Part shown: piece after piece, positions 26,205 through 36,013 of the stretch | How the letters are laid out: each line of letters opens with the position of its first letter | Position numbering within the stretch: position 1 is the first letter of the stretch | From: UBA4781 sp963674975 | GTDB taxonomy: Bacteria > Chloroflexota > Anaerolineae > Anaerolineales > Anaerolineaceae | Assembly: GCA_963674975.1 (NCBI GenBank) | Contig: OY771913.1 | Span: forward strand, 2,479,442-2,543,441 | Direction of reading: 5' to 3' | Length of the DNA: 64,000 nt | Notes under the pieces: model-generated | What the model was told of the DNA's origin: nothing | Database searches by the model: none | What the model saw: the letters and a program-made list of their open reading frames with translations, nothing else | Position numbers and translations under genes: made by a program

Positions 26205-27128
26205 ATGGTTTCTCAAGGTGAGACACACGAATTTGCTTTTTCCGAAAAAACTCCTGTTCGGCTGGATAGATATCTGGCAGGGGTTCTGCCGCTGCAATCT
26301 CGTTCGCGTTTACAGGAACTGATAAAAAGCGGGTTTGTAAAAATCGATTCGAGTGTGATCACGAAAGCAAGCACTCAGCTAATCCAACCCTGTCATATAG
26401 AGATCGAAATACCCCCGGTTCAATCATCTCTGTTAATCCCTGAAAACATTCCACTGGATATTCTCTATGAAGATGAAAATGTGATCGTGGTCAATAAACC
26501 TGCTGGAATGGTCGTGCATCCGGCGCATGGGCATCCGACCGGAACGATGGTGCAGGCACTGCTGGCACACGATCCTTTTCTGCAGGGAATCGGAGGTGTT
26601 CAACGCCCCGGCATTGTTCATCGTCTGGATCGCAATACTTCGGGGGTAATGCTGGTGGCGAAAAATGAACAGGCTCACCGTTGGCTGCAGAACCAGTTCA
26701 AATCACGGAAAGTGGAGAAAATATATTATGCGCTGGTTGATGGACATCCTCCCACACCAACCGGTAGGATCGAAGTAGGCATTCAAAGGGATCCACGCGA
26801 CCGGAAGAAAATGGGAGTAGCCTATGGAAAACAGGGAAGGGCGGCAATTTCTGAATATAAGATCCTGCAGGAGTTCAAAGATCACACACTGCTGGAAGTA
26901 AAAATCTTGACCGGACGAACGCATCAGATCAGGGTTCATATGGCATATCTTGGCTGCCCGGTGGCAGCTGATACCGTGTATGGGCGCAGGCACCCATCTC
27001 TGCCGCTTGAACGGCAGTTCCTACATTCTCGCTTGATTCGTATCACTTTGCCCGGTGAAAAAGAAAAAAGAGAATTCGTTGCAGAACTTCCCTCAGATCT
27101 TCAAGAGGTTCTGGATACTTTATCTTAA
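26205..27128 (+). CDS. rluD: RluD-type pseudouridine synthase
   Basis: A 307-residue protein: an N-terminal S4 RNA-binding domain (RLDRYLAGVL, RSRLQELIKSGFVKI) and a synthase domain with the catalytic motif HRLDRNTSGVMLVAKN (catalytic Asp in RLDR), plus TGRTHQIRVHMAYLG. The RluA/RluD family makes pseudouridine in 23S rRNA. I start at ATG 26205, 4 bases after lspA, because the longer frame runs inside lspA. Whether it targets RluD positions is not shown. Confidence 0.93.
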   Translation: MVSQGETHEFAFSEKTPVRLDRYLAGVLPLQSRSRLQELIKSGFVKIDSSVITKASTQLIQPCHIEIEIPPVQSSLLIPENIPLDILYEDENVIVVNKPAGMVVHPAHGHPTGTMVQALLAHDPFLQGIGGVQRPGIVHRLDRNTSGVMLVAKNEQAHRWLQNQFKSRKVEKIYYALVDGHPPTPTGRIEVGIQRDPRDRKKMGVAYGKQGRAAISEYKILQEFKDHTLLEVKILTGRTHQIRVHMAYLGCPVAADTVYGRRHPSLPLERQFLHSRLIRITLPGEKEKREFVAELPSDLQEVLDTLS

Positions 27129-27143
27129 TGGAGCAGTGAAAAG

Positions 27144-28187
27144 ATGGAACAGGAAATGAACTTTATCGATTTGCGCTCAGATACCGTTACTATACCAACT
27201 CCTGCCATGCGGAAAGCAATGGCGGAAGCAGTTGTTGGGGATGATGTATACGGTGAAGACCCAACCGTAAATGCGCTGGAAGAAAAAGCCGCTGCTATGC
27301 TGGGGAAAGAAGCTGCGCTTTTTATATCCTCCGGAACGATGGGAAACCTGCTGTCGGTCCTGGTGGCATGCAGGCGGGGAGAAGAAGTGCTCATGGGGCA
27401 GTCAGGGCATACTTTCCTTCACGAGGTGGGTGGAATTTCTGCCCTGGGAGGGATTTTTGCCAGCACACTGCCCAATAAAGAGGATGGTACCCTTGATCTT
27501 GATCAGATCGAAGGTGCGGTGCGTGGAGATGATATTCATGAGCCGCGCACTAGAATGTTGATCATTGAAAATACACAGAATCAGTGCGGCGGTATCCCGA
27601 TCGAACTGGAGTATATGCAGAAGCTTGCGGGACTTGCAGAAAAACATGCGCTGTTCCTTCATGTAGATGGCGCACGCATTTTCAATGCTGCGGCGGCACT
27701 GGGCTGCTCCGCGCAAAATCTAACCAGTATGGCAGATTCCGTCACATTCTGTTTGAGCAAAGGATTGTGCGCCCCGGTGGGTTCTGTGCTATGCGGCTCA
27801 AAAGGTTTTATCCGTGATGCACGGCGCTACCGCAAAATGCTGGGGGGAGGGATGCGTCAGGCTGGTATTCTGGCAGCTGCCGGCATCGTGGCGCTGGACA
27901 GTATGATCGATCGACTGGCAGAAGATCACGGGCATGCTGCAAAGCTGGCAGAAGCTTTATCCAGGGTACATGGTTTCTCTTTAACCAAGGGAGAACCTCG
28001 CTCGAATATGGTTTTTCTGGGAGTAGATCGTGCTGTCTTCCCTGATTTATCAGCACTTGAAGAAAAATTAAAGCAGCAGAATATCCTGATCGGGTTTTCA
28101 GGACCTGATGAAATACGCCTGGTGACCCATTACTGGATCCGTGGCGAAGATGTGGACAGGGTAATTCGATGCTGGCAGGAATTGTAG
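27144..28187 (+). CDS. ltaE: Low-specificity L-threonine aldolase family protein
   Basis: A 347-residue fold-type I PLP enzyme that splits threonine or allo-threonine to glycine and acetaldehyde. FIDLRSDTVTIPTPAMRKAM, GDDVYGEDPTVN, HVDGARIFNAA and the PLP lysine in FCLSKGLCAPVGS are characteristic of the beta-eliminating lyase/GntG aldolase family. It starts 15 bases after the pseudouridine synthase. Substrate stereopreference cannot be told. Confidence 0.93.
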   Translation: MEQEMNFIDLRSDTVTIPTPAMRKAMAEAVVGDDVYGEDPTVNALEEKAAAMLGKEAALFISSGTMGNLLSVLVACRRGEEVLMGQSGHTFLHEVGGISALGGIFASTLPNKEDGTLDLDQIEGAVRGDDIHEPRTRMLIIENTQNQCGGIPIELEYMQKLAGLAEKHALFLHVDGARIFNAAAALGCSAQNLTSMADSVTFCLSKGLCAPVGSVLCGSKGFIRDARRYRKMLGGGMRQAGILAAAGIVALDSMIDRLAEDHGHAAKLAEALSRVHGFSLTKGEPRSNMVFLGVDRAVFPDLSALEEKLKQQNILIGFSGPDEIRLVTHYWIRGEDVDRVIRCWQEL

Positions 28188-28251
28188 AGATACAATATAA
28201 AAAAGGGAAAATAAATTGCTTGTTATAATTTATGTCTTACGAGGTGAATAG

Positions 28252-29091
28252 ATGAGTGAATTTGTTTCTATGGACCAGATTAATACCGCCGTTGCAGAAA
28301 TACAGAAGAAGACACAGCAGAAACCCAAAGTTGGATTGATCCTGGGATCAGGATTGGGTGATCTGGCTGAGTCGGTTGCCCCGGCAGATTACATTCCATA
28401 CCGTGAAATTCCCGGCTGGCCTGTCTCCACCATCGAAGGACATAAAGGGCGTTTGGTGATCGGAGATCTTGAGGGGGTTCCCGTGCTGATTATGCAGGGA
28501 AGGGCTCATTACTATGAGGGATACCCGATTGGGCAGATCGGATTTCCCATTCGTGTGATGCGGAAGCTGGGCATCGATACACTCATTGTTACCAATGCGG
28601 CAGGCGCTATCAATCCTGATTTCAAACCGGGAGATGTGATGGTGATCACTGATCATCTATCTTTGATGTCAATGGGAGGTGAGAACCCCCTGCGAGGTCC
28701 AAATTTGGATGAATTCGGACCGCGTTTCCCGGATATGAGCCAATGCTACACGAAAGATTTGATCACACAAGCCAAAGCGGTCAGTGCCTCGAAAAATATC
28801 ACAATGCATTCCGGGGTGTATGTCTGTCTGGCAGGTCCCTCGTTTGAAACTCCTGCTGATCTGCGTTTTCTGCGTATGATCGGGGCAGATGCGGTCGGGA
28901 TGTCAACTGTACCCGAAGTGATCGTGGCAGTGCATTCAGGTATGCAGGTACTGGGGTTCTCGGGTATCAGTAATAAAGCGAATTTGGATGGGAGCACGGT
29001 TACTACACATAAAGAAGTGCTGCAGGCTGGTAAAGAGATCGCCCCAAAACTGGAAGCGATCATTCGTGGACTGCTTTCTACCCTTAAATAG
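28252..29091 (+). CDS. punA: Purine-nucleoside phosphorylase
   Basis: A 279-residue trimeric-type PNP, cleaving inosine and guanosine with phosphate. Motifs include GLILGSGLGDLAESV, GHKGRLVIG, MQGRAHYYEGYP, TNAAGAINP and GPSFETPADLRFL. MSTVPEVIVAVHSG is the conserved C-terminal block. GAGGTGAATAG precedes the ATG. With the pyrimidine phosphorylase at 20385 and MTA phosphorylase at 41372, the window encodes three nucleoside salvage activities. Confidence 0.95.
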   Translation: MSEFVSMDQINTAVAEIQKKTQQKPKVGLILGSGLGDLAESVAPADYIPYREIPGWPVSTIEGHKGRLVIGDLEGVPVLIMQGRAHYYEGYPIGQIGFPIRVMRKLGIDTLIVTNAAGAINPDFKPGDVMVITDHLSLMSMGGENPLRGPNLDEFGPRFPDMSQCYTKDLITQAKAVSASKNITMHSGVYVCLAGPSFETPADLRFLRMIGADAVGMSTVPEVIVAVHSGMQVLGFSGISNKANLDGSTVTTHKEVLQAGKEIAPKLEAIIRGLLSTLK

Positions 29092-29118
29092 ATTGATTGG
29101 AATTATCAGGTATATGAA

Positions 29119-29802
29119 ATGATAGGGCTGCTTCGTTTTCTTAAAGAGTTTGAAGGAGGAATTTACCTTCTTCTGCTGGTTTTAGTGCTTGTTATGGGAA
29201 GCCGCCTGATTTCAGCAATCCAGGAAAAGAAAAAATCTGCTTTCGGGCTGGAACAAGAGGTGGTTCAGAAGCGTATCAATTCCACAACAGCCTATCTTGC
29301 AGTTATTGTTCTGCTTTTTATTGGGCAGATTCTGCTGGTTTCGGTTGCATCGGTGCGCTATCCTGGTATGTACACTCTGACCACACCGACTGCAGGGGTT
29401 TTACCAACCCCAACCGATTTTTTCCAGGCTATGCTGGCAATGGAAGAAACTCCTGAAGGATTAGAACAAACGCAGACTGCGGTAGCCATGACGGGCTGCA
29501 TCCCACAGCAGATCGAATGGAAGTCCCCGACATCGGGAGATGAAGTGACTGGTTCTGTCACTCTTTCAGGTACGATCAATGTTCCTAACATGGGGTTCTA
29601 TAAATATGAGTACCGCCAAAAGGGTCGTGAAGATTGGACACCAATTGCAGCCGGAAATAAAGTGATCATCGAGGGCGATCTGGGAGGCAGTTGGAACACA
29701 AGCGAATTAGAGCCTGGATTATACGAACTGCGTATTGTTGTTTCAGATAATCAAAATAATCTCTTTGAGCCGTGTGTAATTGAAGTTAAGGTTGTATTAT
29801 AA
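29119..29802 (+). CDS. Membrane-anchored protein with extracytoplasmic Ig-like domain
   Basis: A 227-residue protein with two predicted membrane helices (about 10-30 and 55-80), a Thr/Pro-rich linker (TTPTAGVLPTPT) with a QTQTAVAM segment, and a C-terminal beta domain of about 100 residues (IEWKSPTSGDEVTGSVTLSG, YKYEYRQKGREDW, LEPGLYELRIVVSD). The last resembles Ig-like repeats that occur in Anaerolineae envelope proteins and after penicillin-binding proteins. Function unknown. It is 27 bases after the phosphorylase and 15 bases before the acetyltransferase. Confidence 0.65.
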   Translation: MIGLLRFLKEFEGGIYLLLLVLVLVMGSRLISAIQEKKKSAFGLEQEVVQKRINSTTAYLAVIVLLFIGQILLVSVASVRYPGMYTLTTPTAGVLPTPTDFFQAMLAMEETPEGLEQTQTAVAMTGCIPQQIEWKSPTSGDEVTGSVTLSGTINVPNMGFYKYEYRQKGREDWTPIAAGNKVIIEGDLGGSWNTSELEPGLYELRIVVSDNQNNLFEPCVIEVKVVL

Positions 29803-29817
29803 GGGGGAGGAAAGAAT

Positions 29818-30357
29818 ATGGCTGAAGTGATGATTCGTACGGTTGTATCTGCTGATTTTTCGATTCTTTCCAGTTTTAAGCACTCCGTGGAGACAAAAAT
29901 CGTCTGGCAGATGGACCAGGAATCTGAGAATGGAGATATTTCCATCAATTTTCGGGAATTGAAATTACCCCGTTTGATGAAGGTAGCTTATCCGCGATCA
30001 TCTCAAAGCTTGTTTGACCGCTGGAAGGATTTTTCTGTTATTCTGGTAGGTTGTGTCGATGCAGTGCCGGTCGGATATATTTCTTCATCCTCCATACAAA
30101 CGACCTCCAATGTTTGGATAAAAGATATTGTGGTGCATGAACGCTGGCGTCGACAGGGTGTGGCAACGTCCCTGGTGAAAGCGATCGCCACCTGGGGCGA
30201 AGAAAGAGGGTTGAAAAGAATGACCCTTGAAATGAGCTCAAAGAATTATCCCGGTATCTGCCTGTCAAAAAAAATGGGTTTCGAATTTTGCGGATATAAC
30301 GATTACTATTATGAAAACAATGATATTGCTATTTTCTTCGCTCGTTTGATCAGATAG
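29818..30357 (+). CDS. GNAT family N-acetyltransferase
   Basis: A 179-residue GNAT. The acetyl-CoA loop is VHERWRRQGVATSLVKAI (Q/RxxGxA), preceded by the beta-strand IKDIVV and followed by LEMSSKNYPGICLSKKMGFEFCGYN, which is usual for motifs A and B. The acceptor is unknown. A GGGGGAGG run precedes the ATG. The residues before position 60 are not typical and may bind the substrate. Confidence 0.85.
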   Translation: MAEVMIRTVVSADFSILSSFKHSVETKIVWQMDQESENGDISINFRELKLPRLMKVAYPRSSQSLFDRWKDFSVILVGCVDAVPVGYISSSSIQTTSNVWIKDIVVHERWRRQGVATSLVKAIATWGEERGLKRMTLEMSSKNYPGICLSKKMGFEFCGYNDYYYENNDIAIFFARLIR

Positions 30358-30374
30358 GGAATGAGAAAAGGTTG

Positions 30375-32279
30375 ATGAACGGCGTAAATACCACTTATGA
30401 TATGGTTGCTCTTTTTAAGACTGCCAGTGATGTTCTCACGGCAGGTCTGGCAATTACGACGTTCTCTTTATTCTTATATTCCTTGACCTTCAAGATCCGC
30501 GACCGCTTAACGAATATCTATACAACTATTCTATTTGCCTTGATCCTCATTTTTGGGGCAGATGCATTTGGCGCAGTGATCACCGATAAAGAAACACTGC
30601 TCGGCATATTGAAAGTTCACTGGACGGGATTGGTTTTCATTCCAACTCTATATTTTTTATTATCTGATGCTCTGCTCGCGTTGACTGGCAGACCCAGCCG
30701 CGGGAAACGCAGAATATTGGGTTTCATCTTAATTGGATGCAGTATTGTTTTAGCGTTTCTGCTGTTTACGGATAATTTACTGGGAGAACTGATCATAGAT
30801 CAGACGCCTGCTCCTTTCTTTGTAAGGACTGGGATGATGGATCTTTATATGCTGTTCTTCTTCTCAACCATTGCATTGTCCATCTATAATTTCTTTCGTG
30901 CTATCCAGCGTACCAATTCACCTACCAGCAAACGACGTATGATCTATCTGGTAGTGGGTGCTATCGGTTTATTCTTCGGGCTGTTTCCCTATCTGGTTTT
31001 TCAATCATCCATCGGTATACTCAATTCCCTGATTTTCTGGTTTTTATCCTGTGTTCTTTATCTGGGGAGCTGGATCTTGCTGAATTCTATGACGTACGCC
31101 GTTTCTTTCTTCGGTTTTTCTGTACCTGACCGTGAGATAAAAAGCCGTCTTTTTCATTGGATCTTCCGCGGACCGCTTACTGCTATTGTGACGCTGGGAG
31201 CGACCACTTTGATCCGCAGGGTGGGAAACAGTATAGGTGTCGATCTGATCATGCTGGAGATCCTTGCCATGATAGCCTGTATCGTACTGCTGGAACACTC
31301 CTTTACATTATCCTTCCCTAAAATGGAAAAGATCCTTTTCCGTGGAAAAGACCTTCATGAACTGGAACGGATTCGGATGCTGGAGGAAAGATTATTTACC
31401 AAGAGCGATTTCAATCAATTCGCAGAGATCATTCTTGCGGCTTTATGTGATCGTATTCGTGCTAACAGCGCCGTGCTTTTTTTGAAACAGAATGGTGGAT
31501 ATGAAAAAGCTGTCGAAATTGGAGATCCGAACCATATCATCGAAAAAGCAGGCAGAGCTAATTTCAAATTCACAGAGGGTTGGGAAGACAAGATTTTTCT
31601 ATGCTGGAATGGAATTGTGATCATTCCTATAAAGACGATCAGAGAGCAGAAGCGCTATAACCTTGGTTTTATCGGGTTTGATCGATTGAAGCGGGAAAGC
31701 CTGGATCCTGAACAGGTGCGGGCGGTGAATCTGCTGCTTACCAGGTTGCTGACAGCGATCGAAGATTATCAGCAGCAGCAGAAAATGCTGATCTCACTTG
31801 AGCTGCTTGAACCTCAAATGGACGAGATCCAGAACCTGCTGGCTGCCGGGCGATTTGCTTCCATGAATATGCAGATAAACTTGGAAGATATGGAACTTTT
31901 AAACAAATGGACAAAAGACGCTTTGTCCCATTTATGGGGTGGTCCCAAACTGTCTGGAAACACATTGATCCAGATGGCAATTGTTCAACAAAAGGCGGAT
32001 GAAACAGGTGAAACATTGACAAAAGCATTGCGCGGCATCCTAGAAGAAGCGATAGTTTCCATGCGACCTGAGGGTGAACGTCAATACACAAATGATTGGT
32101 TGCTTTATAATATTCTTGATTTCAAATTTAATGAAAACATGAAAATGCGTGATATTGCAAAACGGTTATCGCTCTCAGAAGCGGATCTTTATCGGAAACA
32201 ACGAATAGCAGTTGATGGGGTTGTAAAAAAATTAGTGGAAATGGAAACAACTTATCTACAAAATCAGGCATATAAATAG
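30375..32279 (+). CDS. Membrane sensor with GAF-like domain and C-terminal helix-turn-helix
   Basis: A 634-residue protein. Residues 1-310 carry about eight membrane helices arranged like the 7TM sensor module of histidine kinases. Residues about 330-460 look like a GAF domain (FAEIILAALCDRI, SAVLFLKQ). No histidine kinase H-box or ATPase N/G boxes follow. The C-terminal 60 residues contain MKMRDIAKRLSLSEADLYRKQ, a sigma-region-4-like HTH of the type seen in many Chloroflexota regulators (IAxxLxLSxxxxYR). This suggests a membrane-tethered one-component regulator, an inference. The start may be TTG 30372 or ATG 30375. The next gene (S1 protein) begins 12 bases later. Confidence 0.65.
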   Translation: MNGVNTTYDMVALFKTASDVLTAGLAITTFSLFLYSLTFKIRDRLTNIYTTILFALILIFGADAFGAVITDKETLLGILKVHWTGLVFIPTLYFLLSDALLALTGRPSRGKRRILGFILIGCSIVLAFLLFTDNLLGELIIDQTPAPFFVRTGMMDLYMLFFFSTIALSIYNFFRAIQRTNSPTSKRRMIYLVVGAIGLFFGLFPYLVFQSSIGILNSLIFWFLSCVLYLGSWILLNSMTYAVSFFGFSVPDREIKSRLFHWIFRGPLTAIVTLGATTLIRRVGNSIGVDLIMLEILAMIACIVLLEHSFTLSFPKMEKILFRGKDLHELERIRMLEERLFTKSDFNQFAEIILAALCDRIRANSAVLFLKQNGGYEKAVEIGDPNHIIEKAGRANFKFTEGWEDKIFLCWNGIVIIPIKTIREQKRYNLGFIGFDRLKRESLDPEQVRAVNLLLTRLLTAIEDYQQQQKMLISLELLEPQMDEIQNLLAAGRFASMNMQINLEDMELLNKWTKDALSHLWGGPKLSGNTLIQMAIVQQKADETGETLTKALRGILEEAIVSMRPEGERQYTNDWLLYNILDFKFNENMKMRDIAKRLSLSEADLYRKQRIAVDGVVKKLVEMETTYLQNQAYK

Positions 32280-32291
32280 GAGGGAGAGACA

Positions 32292-33233
32292 ATGGAATCT
32301 AGAAAAAAGGGGAACATGAATGAATCAGGACCGGTAATTGATGATTCCTGGTGGAGTTCATTGCTTGAAACTGCCAGTAAGTATCAGGGTGTGGAAAAAC
32401 TCGAAGAAAGTCCATATGCTGAAAAAGAAGATATGGACATTGATTGGGACCTCATGAAGAAATTTTTTCGTGATGATGAGGTTTTATCAGTTCAGGTTAG
32501 CGGCTACAATAAGGGCGGCTTACTAGTATGTGGCGAGAATATCAAAGGATTCATACCCAATTCTCATCTGAAAGAAATTTCAAAGATCCAATCAGCAGTT
32601 GACCGGTTTCAATCACTAAAGCAGTATGTGGGGCGTGAAATGCAGGTCAAAGTGATCGAATGTGATCCTGAATTAAAAAAACTCATCTTTTCAGAACGGG
32701 CAGCAGAAAATGCACCCGGTCGTAGGCTGGATGTTTTCGAGGATATATCTATTGGAAGTGTTGTCGAAGGAGAAGTGACCAATATTACCAAATTTGGTGT
32801 TTTCCTTGACCTCGGTGGAATAGAAGGGCTTATTCATGTATCTGAAATATCATGGGGAAAAGTCAATCACCCTGCTGATGTGGTCTCGATCGGGGAAAAA
32901 GTAAAGGCGAGTGTGATCTCTATTGATAAAGATAAAATGCGCATTGCATTGAGTATGAAGCAGCTGCTGCCTAATCCATGGGTCGAATTCAATGAGCATT
33001 ACATGGTTGGAGATGTAATCACTGTAATTATTAAACGTATTGTTGGCTATGGAGTATTTGCGGATATCGAAGACGGGATTGAGGGGCTGGTGCATATCTC
33101 GGATATTCAATCAAAAGATTCCAATATCAATCTGGATGATCTACAAATTGGAGAGAAGATCGTTGTTACCATTAAAGCCATTGATGTTGATAAACGCCGC
33201 CTGAGTATGGGTTTTGTCAGTAAATTTGAATAG
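32292..33233 (+). CDS. S1-repeat RNA-binding protein (ribosomal S1-like)
   Basis: A 313-residue protein with three S1 motifs: a divergent one at about residues 55-130 (SVQVSGYNKGGLLV), a canonical one at about 150-220 (GSVVEGEVTNITKFGVFLDL, GLIHVSEISW), and another at about 232-302 (GDVITVIIKRIVGYGVFADI, GLVHISDIQ). The short length and three repeats resemble S1 of some Gram-positives and Chloroflexota more than the six-repeat protein of E. coli. GGAGGGAGAGACA before the ATG is a strong ribosome binding site. It lies between the sensor gene and ftsK. Confidence 0.88.
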   Translation: MESRKKGNMNESGPVIDDSWWSSLLETASKYQGVEKLEESPYAEKEDMDIDWDLMKKFFRDDEVLSVQVSGYNKGGLLVCGENIKGFIPNSHLKEISKIQSAVDRFQSLKQYVGREMQVKVIECDPELKKLIFSERAAENAPGRRLDVFEDISIGSVVEGEVTNITKFGVFLDLGGIEGLIHVSEISWGKVNHPADVVSIGEKVKASVISIDKDKMRIALSMKQLLPNPWVEFNEHYMVGDVITVIIKRIVGYGVFADIEDGIEGLVHISDIQSKDSNINLDDLQIGEKIVVTIKAIDVDKRRLSMGFVSKFE

Positions 33234-33256
33234 AATTGCATTATGATTAGATATCT

Positions 33257-35350
33257 ATGAAAAATAAAACAGACAATGCTGCAAAATTACTGGAATATTT
33301 TCAGCGTTTTTTCAAAGATATCATTGGAATATTTTTAATCTCCATTGCAGTGATTTCCCTGCTGGGTTTTTTTAATCTATCGCAGGGAAGATTTTTAAAC
33401 AATCTGTTGAATACAATAGAGCAGGGTTTTGGGTGGGGGACATTATTCTTTCTGGCTTCTCTTTTTTATGTAGGTGTGATGATCCTTTTTCGGCGAGTCG
33501 AGAATTTCCCTGTCCTGAATTTTAAACGTTTGCTGTACCTTGAATTATTTTTCTTTTCAGTATTAGGTTTCCTGGCGATCTTCGGTGGAAATTCTCTGGT
33601 TCGGGCTGCCGATGGAAAAGATGGTGGCGTGATCGGATGGGGGATCGCCAGAATGCTCAGTTCAATTCTCCCGCTGCAGATTTGTTCGATCATCCTTTTT
33701 TTACTGGCTTTGATCTCATTATTGATCGCTGCGGGGATCTTGAAGAAGATCGTCGTTTCGGTGCAAAACCGGGAATTCGTCGGAAAGAAACCTGAAAAAC
33801 GGAGTACGGGGCAGCAAGATGGGCTTCCCATTCATCATCAGGCGTCAGTTGAACCGGAGCCTGTTGAAGCAGCCCAACCGGTAGAAAAACGTTCAAGAAA
33901 ATTACCACCGCTGTCTATTCTGGTGGACCCTAAAAGCTATGCAACGGATGAAGGCTATATCCAGCAGAATGCGGGTGTGATCGAAAAGACTTTTGAGGAA
34001 TTCGGCATTCCGGCAAGCGTGGTGGGATACCGTATTGGTCCTACCGTTATCCAATATGCGCTGGAACCGGGATATGTAAAGAAAACCGGAGATGATGGAT
34101 CGATCACCCGGCGGAAAATTCGTGTATCACAGATATCTTCTCTGCAGCATGACCTGGAATTATCACTGGGTGCGGAGCGTTTGAGGATAGAAGCTCCCAT
34201 TCCCGGATACTCTTTTGTAGGAATTGAAGTACCAAATCGCTACAGCAGTATGGTGCGCCTGAAGAGTGTGATCAACAGTGATCCTTTTCAAAAGATGCGT
34301 TCAACCTTGCGGCTGGCGTTAGGGCTCGATGTTTCTGGAAATCCGATCGTGGCTGATCTTTCGAAAATGCCGCACCTTCTCATTGCGGGTACCACCGGAT
34401 CAGGGAAATCGGTGTGTATCATTTCTTTGATCTCAAGTTTGGTAATGTGCAATACTCCTGATGACTTAAAACTGGCAATCCTGGATCCCAAATGGGTGGA
34501 ACTTTCGATTTTCAATGGAATGCCGCATTTATTAGGTGATGTAGAGACAAAACCAAATCGCATGCTGGCTGTTTTAGCGTGGGCGGTTTCAGAAATGGAA
34601 CGCCGCTATAAAATTTTTGAAGAGATCAATGCGCGAGATATCGGTGTATACAATGTCAAAGCCGATAGACGCGGTTTGCCAACGCTGCCGAGAATTGTCA
34701 TCCTGATCGATGAGCTTGCCAGCCTTATGCAAACCACTCCCGAGCAAGCGGAAGCGCATCTGGTGCATCTGGCTCAAATGGCGCGTGCCACCGGTATTCA
34801 TCTGGTGGTCGCTACCCAAAGACCAAGCACTGATGTTGTGACCGGTTTGATTAAAGCAAATTTCCCTGCCAGAATTGCTTTTATGGTTGCTTCTGCGGTA
34901 GATTCGCGGGTAGTTTTGGACATGAATGGCGCCGAAACATTATTGGGCAAGGGTGACATGCTTTTCCTTGATCCGGATAATGGAACCCCCAAGCGTGTTC
35001 AGGGGGTTATGGTGGATGATGCGGAAATTCGAAACATAGTGGAATACTGGAATTCTGTTTACCCGCCGGAGGAAAATACAAAACGAGAAATTCCATGGGA
35101 TCGATTTGTGCTTGATCAGGGTGAGGAAGGCGATGAATTGATCGGTCGGGCAATTGACCTGCTGAAGGGGGAGGGACGCGCCAGCACATCCCTGCTGCAG
35201 CGGAAGCTTCGGATTGGATTCCCAAGGGCGGCAAGATTGATGGATGATCTGGAAGATATGGGTATCATTGGACCTCCTGAAGCAGGCGGTAAAGACCGCG
35301 AGGTTCTTCTGGATAATGATATGGATGAAGAACAAGAAGGTTATTACTGA
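33257..35350 (+). CDS. ftsK: DNA translocase FtsK/SpoIIIE
   Basis: A 697-residue septal DNA pump. Four membrane helices cover about residues 15-180, a short linker follows, then the alpha domain (PPLSILVDPKSYATD), the RecA-like motor with Walker A GTTGSGKS (K384) and Walker B VILIDELASLM, and a C-terminal winged-helix gamma domain (ASTSLLQRKLRIGFPRAARLM) that reads KOPS-like sequences. RPSTDVVTGLIKANFPARIAF is conserved. It moves DNA during chromosome segregation and dimer resolution. Confidence 0.95.
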   Translation: MKNKTDNAAKLLEYFQRFFKDIIGIFLISIAVISLLGFFNLSQGRFLNNLLNTIEQGFGWGTLFFLASLFYVGVMILFRRVENFPVLNFKRLLYLELFFFSVLGFLAIFGGNSLVRAADGKDGGVIGWGIARMLSSILPLQICSIILFLLALISLLIAAGILKKIVVSVQNREFVGKKPEKRSTGQQDGLPIHHQASVEPEPVEAAQPVEKRSRKLPPLSILVDPKSYATDEGYIQQNAGVIEKTFEEFGIPASVVGYRIGPTVIQYALEPGYVKKTGDDGSITRRKIRVSQISSLQHDLELSLGAERLRIEAPIPGYSFVGIEVPNRYSSMVRLKSVINSDPFQKMRSTLRLALGLDVSGNPIVADLSKMPHLLIAGTTGSGKSVCIISLISSLVMCNTPDDLKLAILDPKWVELSIFNGMPHLLGDVETKPNRMLAVLAWAVSEMERRYKIFEEINARDIGVYNVKADRRGLPTLPRIVILIDELASLMQTTPEQAEAHLVHLAQMARATGIHLVVATQRPSTDVVTGLIKANFPARIAFMVASAVDSRVVLDMNGAETLLGKGDMLFLDPDNGTPKRVQGVMVDDAEIRNIVEYWNSVYPPEENTKREIPWDRFVLDQGEEGDELIGRAIDLLKGEGRASTSLLQRKLRIGFPRAARLMDDLEDMGIIGPPEAGGKDREVLLDNDMDEEQEGYY

Positions 35351-35413
35351 TCGTGCTTGACAGGATTTTCAGGAAAAGATAGGATTGTGCGGTACCTCAG
35401 AAATGGATTGTCA

Positions 35414-36010
35414 ATGACTCTTACAGATCGACTTCGTCAAATTTTCAAAGATTTCCTGGAAAACATCGGGAAAGCTCTTTTTCATCTGGGGATCTCTGCA
35501 AACACGATCACGCTGATCGGATTGATCGGAAATATCGCTGCATCCGTGCTGCTTGCGAAAGGCTGGCTCCTGGCAGGTGGAATAGTGATTCTCTGCATGG
35601 GTCCTTTAGATGCATTTGATGGAGCGGTAGCCCGGGTGCAGGGGAAAGAAACGCCATTCGGCGCTTTTTTTGATTCGATCACCGATAGATATTCGGAGAT
35701 TTGTATTTACATGGGGCTGCTCCTGTTCTTTCTTGATGGACAAGATATTGAAGGGATCATTCTAACCTTTATCGCAGCTGCCGGTTCCATGCTGGTTTCT
35801 TATGCAAGGGCAAGAGCACAGGGAGTGGGTATTGATGTAAAAGCAGGCATTTTAACGCGGGTAGAGAGATACCTGGTGCTCGTTCCGGGGATCATTCTTC
35901 AATACCCAAAAGTATCATTGTGGATCATCGCAATTCTTGCGAATATTACGGCAGTACAACGTATCTGGATTGTCAGAAAACAAACGAACAAAACAGAAAA
36001 GGAGAAATGA
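35414..36010 (+). CDS. CDP-alcohol phosphatidyltransferase family protein
   Basis: A 198-residue membrane enzyme with the CDP-AP signature DAFDGAVARVQ...GAFFDSITDR (the DxxDGxxAR...GxxxDxxxD pattern) and about five membrane helices. It joins a phosphorylated alcohol to a CDP-activated lipid; the N-terminus (HLGISANTITLIGLIG) resembles phosphatidylglycerophosphate or phosphatidylinositol phosphate synthases, but the alcohol is unknown. I start at ATG 35414, where family homology begins. TTG 35357 and GTG 35387 (the latter preceded by AGGA) are in-frame alternatives. It ends just before lgt. Confidence 0.88.
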   Translation: MTLTDRLRQIFKDFLENIGKALFHLGISANTITLIGLIGNIAASVLLAKGWLLAGGIVILCMGPLDAFDGAVARVQGKETPFGAFFDSITDRYSEICIYMGLLLFFLDGQDIEGIILTFIAAAGSMLVSYARARAQGVGIDVKAGILTRVERYLVLVPGIILQYPKVSLWIIAILANITAVQRIWIVRKQTNKTEKEK

Positions 36011-36013
36011 ATT

